64,000 bases of DNA from Leisingera caerulea DSM 24564 (lineage in GTDB: Bacteria; Pseudomonadota; Alphaproteobacteria; Rhodobacterales; Rhodobacteraceae): assembly GCF_000473325.1 (NCBI RefSeq), contig NZ_AXBI01000020.1:500458-564457 (forward strand), written 5' to 3'. Position 1 is the stretch's first letter; every line of letters begins with the position of its first letter. The notes beneath the pieces were generated by a model. It was not told the origin of the DNA and did no database searches. It worked only from the letters and a program-made list of their open reading frames with translations. The translations under genes and the position numbers were made by a program. This document shows positions 58,952 through 64,000 of the stretch, piece by piece.

Positions 58952-61900
58952 ATGGCCGAGCATATACAGAAGTCACAATCCCTGCCGTCCGTGAAGGATC
59001 AGGTCGATCCCGGAATGGTCCGGCGCCCTATCAAGTCCCCGATGCAATCCTTCAGGGATACGATGAGCGCCAAGAGCACGGTCATGATGACCTTGTCGAT
59101 CTCGGTTTCGGTTATGGCGCTGTATTCTCCGAGCTGGATCGGTGTTCTGCCTGCTTCCCTCGGCTACTACATGTGGGCGTCATCGAAGAAATACCGTTTG
59201 CCCTTCAAGGTTCCCCAAAGCTGGGGCGGGACCGACTTCGGCGCCCCCAAGCCGGGCGGCAGCGGTTACGCCAAGGCGTCTGGGATCCTCTACTTCGGGC
59301 GCGACCAGCAAAGCCAGGAGGAGCTTTGGATCGAGAACGGTGATGCGCGCCGGCACGGGTTCTTCCTGGGAACCACCGGCTCGGGCAAGGCGCTGCCGCT
59401 TGATACCCCGGTCCTTACGCCGCGGGGATGGGTGCTGAACGGGGATCTCCGGCCGGGCGATGAAGTTTGCCACCCTCTGGGCGGGACTTCCCGGATTGAC
59501 TCGATCCACCCTCAGGGCGTGATCCCGGCGGTGCGGATGTGGTTCTCTGACGGCCGCCATGCAGACTGCTCGCTCGACCACCTCTGGCATGTGCGCGCCC
59601 GGCCCAGGGTCAATGTCGATCGCAAGCTGGGGCTGGCGGAAGGGCTGGGTTTCGGTGACAGCGGGAAAAATATGACCGCTGGCGACATCGGCATCCTGCA
59701 CGGCATGCACGGGGATAAACTGCACATCGAAATCCCCCTGGCTGTCCCGCATCAGGGCATGAGCATTCCGGATGGCTCCGGCATCCTGTCGGAGGAACAT
59801 GCGCAGCGGGGCGCGGCGGCGGGCCTCCATCACCTGGATTACATGCCGTCGCTGTTTGGCACGCCGGCCGAGCGGATCGCCTTCCTCAAGGCCTGGTCCC
59901 GCAACGCTGACATCGGTGTCGCGATTGAAAAGCACGGCGTCAGGCTGACCGGTCTGCGCACGCCGGATGCCAAGATCCTGAAGCAGCTTGTCTGGTCCCT
60001 GGGCGGTGTTGCGACCGTCTATGTCCGCGGCAGCACCAAGAAGCGCGATCGGGGCGTGGATCTTGTTGTGATGTTTGAGGGCATCGGAGATCTGTGGCCC
60101 CAGGCATCCGGCTGCAAGTTCCCTGGCGAGGGGCTGGAGATCACCGAGGTCGAGCGGCTCCATGATGATGTGGAGATGTCCTGCATCAAGACGGACCGGG
60201 AAGACGGGCTCTACGTGATGGAAAACCACGTGGTCACCCACAACACCGAACTCCTGCTTGGCATCGTGTCACAGACGCTGATGTGGTCATCAGGCTTTCT
60301 CTTCATCGACGGCAAGGGGACAACCGAATTCTATGCGCGCGCCTGGACGCTCGCGAAACGCTTCGGCCGCGAGGATGACGTCCGTGTTCTGAACTTCACG
60401 GACGCGGGCGGCGACCCGGATGCTCCGGCGGGCGGGCCCGATGTTCAGTCCAACACCCTGAACCCGTTCTCCAAAGGCGGCGCCGACCAGCTCATGAACC
60501 TCATCGTGGGCCTGATGGGGGATGCAGGCCAGGGCAACGACATGTGGAAGAGCCGCGCCATGTCACTGGTTACCGCGGCCATGAAGGCGCTTGTGCAGAT
60601 GCGCGACGCCGGTGACATCCTGCTCGATGTGCAGGCAATCCGGGACTTCCTCCCGCTCGGCGAAGGGTTCAAGAAAGAGCTTCTGAAGGGCAAGCCGATC
60701 CGCACCATCGAGGATGTTCCGGAAGAGGCGTGGCACGAATTGCGCACGCGGGGCGGGATGATCGAGCTGTACCTGAGGGCTATGAAGGGGGACTTTTCGA
60801 ACTCTTCCCGACTCGCCTTAAAGGCGTTCTTTGATACGCTTCCCGGCTTCAATATGAGCAAGGCATTGAAGGGTGATCCGCAGGACGGGAAGGCCTCAGA
60901 GCAGTACGGCTTCCTTTCGATGCAATTGACTAAGCCATTGGGATCATTGGCAGATGACTACGGTCACATCTTCCGGACCCCTCTTGGAGAGGTCGATATT
61001 GACGACGTTGTTCTGAACCGCCGCATCCTGATTGTACTCCTCCCTGCGTTGCAGAAGGCGCCGGAAGAAATGCAGATGTGCGGGAAGATCGTGGTCAACC
61101 TCGTGAAGATCATGATGGGTAATGCCTCCGGCTCGGCGCTCCATGGCTCGAAGCAGGAGATCGTGGATTCCAAGCAGACACGCGCCCCATCCCCCTACAT
61201 CGTCGTGCTCGACGAGGCGGGCTATTACATGGTCAAGGGCATTGACGTGATGATGGCGCAGGCCCGCTCGCTCGGCTTTATGATCATCGTTGCCGGTCAG
61301 GATATGGCGGCAATGCAGGCGATCTCCCCGCAGATCGCCGAAACCGCATCAGCAAACGCATCGATCGTTGCTGCCGGCAAGACGATGGATGCGGACAAGA
61401 CGGCCGGGTTCATTCAAAAACTGTTCGGCCGGACGCAGGTTTCCGTGACATCTGGGTACACTGCGCAATCCGGCATGCTCGGAACCAAGTGGGTCGACCG
61501 GATGGATGCCTCCTTCCAGGAGGTCGAGAAGGTGCGGCTGGACGAGCTGCAGCACATGATGGAAGGGGAGTTCTATTTCCTCTTCAACGGTACCATCGTG
61601 AGGGTGTCCACGTTCTACATCGGCGGGGACTTCGCCGGATCGTTCTCAGTGAACAAGTTCCTGAAGGTGCGGGGCCCGACTGACCGGGTTCCGGGCCTCG
61701 ACCAGACCGTCGAAATCAACTTCATCGGATCCATGATGGATACGTCAGAGAAGATCCTCGGCTTTGCGCGCAGCCCGGAGAGTGCAGAAGACCTCGATGC
61801 GCTGTCCGACACGGTGACGGATGTTGCCCGGATCGCGCAGGGGCTGCTCTGGAAGGCAGGAAAACATGCCGCGAATCCGCGCAACATTCACAATGCGTGG

Positions 61901-62536
61901 CTTGGCGGCCTGCTGGCCGGTGAAGCTGCCGAAGTGCCCGAGTATGAGGATGAGGCAGTCGACCGCGGCGGCAACTGGGAAGACGAACTTGATGTCGACC
62001 TGATGGACGAGCTCGGGATCCGGGGTGATTTCGATGAGCTTGATCCTGAAGCTGTGGATCAGCGGAACATGCGCCGGCGGATGGCGGAGATGGAAATCGA
62101 CGGGATTGATCTGGAGGAGGATGACGAAGAGGTCGGGGACGTGGTTTCCGGTCTGCACCGCGCTGCGCGCGGGCGCACGCCGCAAGAGCGGCACGGAGGC
62201 ATGATCGACCTGCTCATTGCCCAGGAGCGGGCAAAAGAGAAGGCTCAAACCAACAGGGAGATCGCGGAGAAGCTGCGGGACGAGGAGGCAGAGCGGCTTG
62301 ATGAAGAGCGCGAGAACCGCCGGTCCATGGGGGAATTCTTCAGTTTCGTGGCGGAGAACAGCTCCCGGTTTGCGAAAATCTTCGCGGAAGAGGATGTCGA
62401 CGGGGAACTCGGCCTGGAGATCCTGCGGCGGTCCGGAAGTGTGAAGCCGGTGCCCCTCAATTCCATGCAGGACCCGGCCTTCGTAAGCGAAGCGGTCGAC
62501 ATGCTGGAGAAGGCCATTTCCACGGAGCAGAAATGA
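58952..62536 (+). CDS. dotL: DotL/IcmO (TrbC)-type coupling ATPase precursor, interrupted by an intein
   Basis: 1194 aa precursor; 909 aa after splicing. Two N-terminal membrane helices (VMMTLSISVSVMALYS, LPASLGYYMWASS) precede the RecA-like VirD4/TraG-type ATPase domain. Walker A is GTTGSGK (residues 140-146) continuing TELLLG after the intein, and Walker B is IVVLDEAG (about 750-757). A Glu-rich C-terminal tail, as in DotL, would bind adaptor proteins. It recruits relaxosome and protein substrates to the channel with DotM. Within the extein, the LGTTGSGK and TELLLG halves join without a gap. The stop overlaps the next gene. Confidence 0.9.
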   Translation: MAEHIQKSQSLPSVKDQVDPGMVRRPIKSPMQSFRDTMSAKSTVMMTLSISVSVMALYSPSWIGVLPASLGYYMWASSKKYRLPFKVPQSWGGTDFGAPKPGGSGYAKASGILYFGRDQQSQEELWIENGDARRHGFFLGTTGSGKALPLDTPVLTPRGWVLNGDLRPGDEVCHPLGGTSRIDSIHPQGVIPAVRMWFSDGRHADCSLDHLWHVRARPRVNVDRKLGLAEGLGFGDSGKNMTAGDIGILHGMHGDKLHIEIPLAVPHQGMSIPDGSGILSEEHAQRGAAAGLHHLDYMPSLFGTPAERIAFLKAWSRNADIGVAIEKHGVRLTGLRTPDAKILKQLVWSLGGVATVYVRGSTKKRDRGVDLVVMFEGIGDLWPQASGCKFPGEGLEITEVERLHDDVEMSCIKTDREDGLYVMENHVVTHNTELLLGIVSQTLMWSSGFLFIDGKGTTEFYARAWTLAKRFGREDDVRVLNFTDAGGDPDAPAGGPDVQSNTLNPFSKGGADQLMNLIVGLMGDAGQGNDMWKSRAMSLVTAAMKALVQMRDAGDILLDVQAIRDFLPLGEGFKKELLKGKPIRTIEDVPEEAWHELRTRGGMIELYLRAMKGDFSNSSRLALKAFFDTLPGFNMSKALKGDPQDGKASEQYGFLSMQLTKPLGSLADDYGHIFRTPLGEVDIDDVVLNRRILIVLLPALQKAPEEMQMCGKIVVNLVKIMMGNASGSALHGSKQEIVDSKQTRAPSPYIVVLDEAGYYMVKGIDVMMAQARSLGFMIIVAGQDMAAMQAISPQIAETASANASIVAAGKTMDADKTAGFIQKLFGRTQVSVTSGYTAQSGMLGTKWVDRMDASFQEVEKVRLDELQHMMEGEFYFLFNGTIVRVSTFYIGGDFAGSFSVNKFLKVRGPTDRVPGLDQTVEINFIGSMMDTSEKILGFARSPESAEDLDALSDTVTDVARIAQGLLWKAGKHAANPRNIHNAWLGGLLAGEAAEVPEYEDEAVDRGGNWEDELDVDLMDELGIRGDFDELDPEAVDQRNMRRRMAEMEIDGIDLEEDDEEVGDVVSGLHRAARGRTPQERHGGMIDLLIAQERAKEKAQTNREIAEKLRDEEAERLDEERENRRSMGEFFSFVAENSSRFAKIFAEEDVDGELGLEILRRSGSVKPVPLNSMQDPAFVSEAVDMLEKAISTEQK
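59390..60244 (+). other. In-frame intein (class 3 features) inside dotL Walker A
   Basis: 285-aa intervening sequence, residues 147-431 of the precursor. Block A: ALPLDTPVLTPRGW, with Ala instead of Cys or Ser at position 1. Block B: DCSLDHLWHV with Trp66. Block F: EMSCIKTDREDGLYV with Cys265. Block G: HVVTHN, followed by Thr as the first extein residue. This W, C, T set is the signature of class 3 inteins, which use the block F Cys as first nucleophile. The central part (FLKAWSRNADIG, then VRLTG...LVWSLGG) resembles a LAGLIDADG endonuclease but lacks intact acidic residues, so homing activity is probably lost. Confidence 0.9.
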
Positions 62537-63990
62537 TGAACCGGATGCTTTCCGCCGCTGCTGCGGCCGCCGGGGCGCTGATCGCAGCTCAAGCCCCAGC
62601 TGCAGAGGCCCTGGAGCCGCTGCAGAAACTCTTCCCGCCCGACATGTACAGCTCGAAGGTCCGCCAGGATGTCTACGCTGAGGGCGTCAGGACCTATTCC
62701 GGCATCACGCTGCGTTCTGACGTCTCCGCAATCGGAATTGACCAGATCACGTTCCGTCCGGCTCCGGACGGGGATATTTCTGTCCACATCGGCGCCTTGA
62801 CCATGAAGCCGCGGGACGAGCTGTCCCCGGCAATCTCGATCAGCGGGATCAGCCTGCAGATGGAGGATTGGCCGGCCCAGGGCGGCGACATGTTCTGCAA
62901 CTGGATGAATGTGGTCAGCAAGGCGAACATCTCCGCCGCGGAGATGACTTTCCCCGCGGAACCCGCGGGGATCGGATCCATGCGTATTGAGGATCTGGGG
63001 TTTGAAGCCAGGCGCGTGCCGGAGAACTGCTGGATCAGCGGCTTGCTGGCTGTCGGCAGGGCGGATGTGCGGCGCGCAGAAGGCGCATCTGTCCAGGTGT
63101 CGCAAGTGCGATCGGAAATCGGCATGCCCGGGAACCGGGTGAGTGCGGCCGGGTCCCAGGGGACCGCCGCTTCGCTCCGGACCAAGATAGCGGAAATCGA
63201 ATTGCGCAAAGCAGGCCGGACGCCGACATACGGGTTCTCCGGGGTCGACCTGGCTGCGGAGATGAAGGCGGCCAGCCTCCAGGGGCTGCTGCATGTCTTG
63301 CACAGCAGCCCGCTCAGCGGCGGAAAGGTCAATCCCGACCTCAACCTTATGCAGATGGTCAATGCGCTCACGCTGCTGGAAATGGACCTGCAGGCCTCCT
63401 CCTCGACCACACGGATTTTCTCGGCCGGTGTCGTGCCGCCGGAAGCGGTCACCAATTTCAGCAGGGTCGGGCTCTCGACGGTCACCGGCTCCTCCGGTCT
63501 TCGCATTCTGGCCTCAAAAGGGGATCTCCTGCTGAAAGCCAGCGCATCTCTGAATGGGCTTGTTGACCTGGGGCTGACAGCATCGGCGGATCTTGCGCCA
63601 TATTCGCGCACAAAGCTCCTTGCGGCCAATGCGGGCAAGGAGCTCGGCGCTCACCTGCTGCCGGAGCTTTCCCTGAAGGATGCGGCCCTGACCTACAAGG
63701 ACAGGGGGCTGGAGCGGTATGTGATTGACCTGACAGGGGTGCCGTCCGGCCTCTATATCGAGGAGTTCGGCGGCCTTCTTGCGGAACAGAGCCCCAAGCG
63801 GATTGCCGGATCCGTCCGGCAGTCGACAGGGAAGATCGCAGAGTTCTTCCGGCATGCTGCGGATGCGGAGACCATGGTCATCAAGGCCGCCCCTGCGCTT
63901 CCGGTGCGATTGGCTGAAATGACGCTCCTGGCGCTGACGGATGTGAACGGCTTGGCACGAAAGCTCGGCCTGACCATGCGGCGCGGGTGA
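62533..63990 (+). CDS. Exported protein of unknown function (paralogue-like to the 1861 gene)
   Basis: 485 aa from ATG 62533, coupled to dotL by overlap. Signal peptide (LSAAAAAAGALIAAQAPAAEA). A strand-rich N-terminal domain (GITLRSDVSAIGIDQITF), two cysteines (FCNWMN and NCWISG), a helical middle and the YKDRGLERYVI motif before a C-terminal helix. The layout matches the 1861 protein, where the same places hold GFSLRGDSM and IEDRGIW. Function unknown; probably a periplasmic accessory of the transfer system. Confidence 0.6.
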   Translation: MMNRMLSAAAAAAGALIAAQAPAAEALEPLQKLFPPDMYSSKVRQDVYAEGVRTYSGITLRSDVSAIGIDQITFRPAPDGDISVHIGALTMKPRDELSPAISISGISLQMEDWPAQGGDMFCNWMNVVSKANISAAEMTFPAEPAGIGSMRIEDLGFEARRVPENCWISGLLAVGRADVRRAEGASVQVSQVRSEIGMPGNRVSAAGSQGTAASLRTKIAEIELRKAGRTPTYGFSGVDLAAEMKAASLQGLLHVLHSSPLSGGKVNPDLNLMQMVNALTLLEMDLQASSSTTRIFSAGVVPPEAVTNFSRVGLSTVTGSSGLRILASKGDLLLKASASLNGLVDLGLTASADLAPYSRTKLLAANAGKELGAHLLPELSLKDAALTYKDRGLERYVIDLTGVPSGLYIEEFGGLLAEQSPKRIAGSVRQSTGKIAEFFRHAADAETMVIKAAPALPVRLAEMTLLALTDVNGLARKLGLTMRRG

Positions 63991-64000
63991 AGGGGCCGCC

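Noticed and set aside
1-64000. CRISPR arrays, insertion sequences, rRNA and tRNA genes
   Set aside because: No regularly spaced repeats, no transposase reading frame with terminal inverted repeats and no tRNA-like cloverleaf was seen by reading; a tool search would be firmer.

Overview
The window looks like part of a large, GC-rich, conjugative plasmid or integrated conjugative element from an alphaproteobacterium, probably Rhodobacterales. This is inferred from gene content and codon style; no replication or partition locus was recognised. There is no rRNA, tRNA or core metabolism. The backbone combines two machines also found together on enterobacterial IncI plasmids: a Dot/Icm-type (type IVB) conjugation apparatus and a thin type IVb pilus.

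Layout. 1-5.8 kb: 3' end of a probable IcmB/TraU ATPase gene, exported proteins and a membrane-anchored Mrr-type nuclease. 5.8-9.0 kb (mostly minus strand): cold-shock protein, PBP1A-type peptidoglycan synthase and a tandem ribbon-helix-helix protein. 9.0-18.1 kb: DNA-processing block (UvrD-like helicase, LPD7-like protein, DnaA domain IV protein, YqaJ-type exonuclease). 18.1-26.4 kb: cargo-like block with small exported proteins, a LuxR-type regulator divergent from a LuxI/FeeM-like acyltransferase plus SDR, two Rnk-like proteins and a peptidoglycan-binding protein. 26.4-28.3 kb: hypothetical gene and tyrosine recombinase. 28.9-34.3 kb: dotD-dotC-dotB-icmT followed by hypotheticals and a DnaQ-like exonuclease. 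34.3-39.3 kb (minus): hypotheticals, RuvC-like nuclease and dotA/traY. 39.4-50.2 kb (minus): pilus operon (two leading periplasmic or cytoplasmic genes, pilL-like, pilN, pilO, pilP, pilQ, a degenerate ATPase, pilR) and then pilS. 50.4-58.7 kb (plus): dotM/trbA, pilU, pilM, pilV, another traffic ATPase and two exported proteins. 58.9-64 kb: dotL/trbC coupling ATPase interrupted by an intein, then an exported protein resembling the one at 1861.

Main discoveries. (1) An in-frame intein with class 3 (W-C-T) features sits exactly in the Walker A motif of the coupling ATPase. (2) An 8-bp word, TTTTCGCA, is strongly over-represented: I counted about 30 copies by eye, 20 of them intergenic. At six operon heads it lies 8-10 bp upstream of a -10-like hexamer; at other places it lies between a stop codon and a terminator. 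It is absent from about 18.1-26.9 kb, which separates backbone from cargo. (3) A catalytically dead GspE/PilB-type paralogue is translationally coupled between pilQ and pilR.

All family calls are by motif reading, with no database search.
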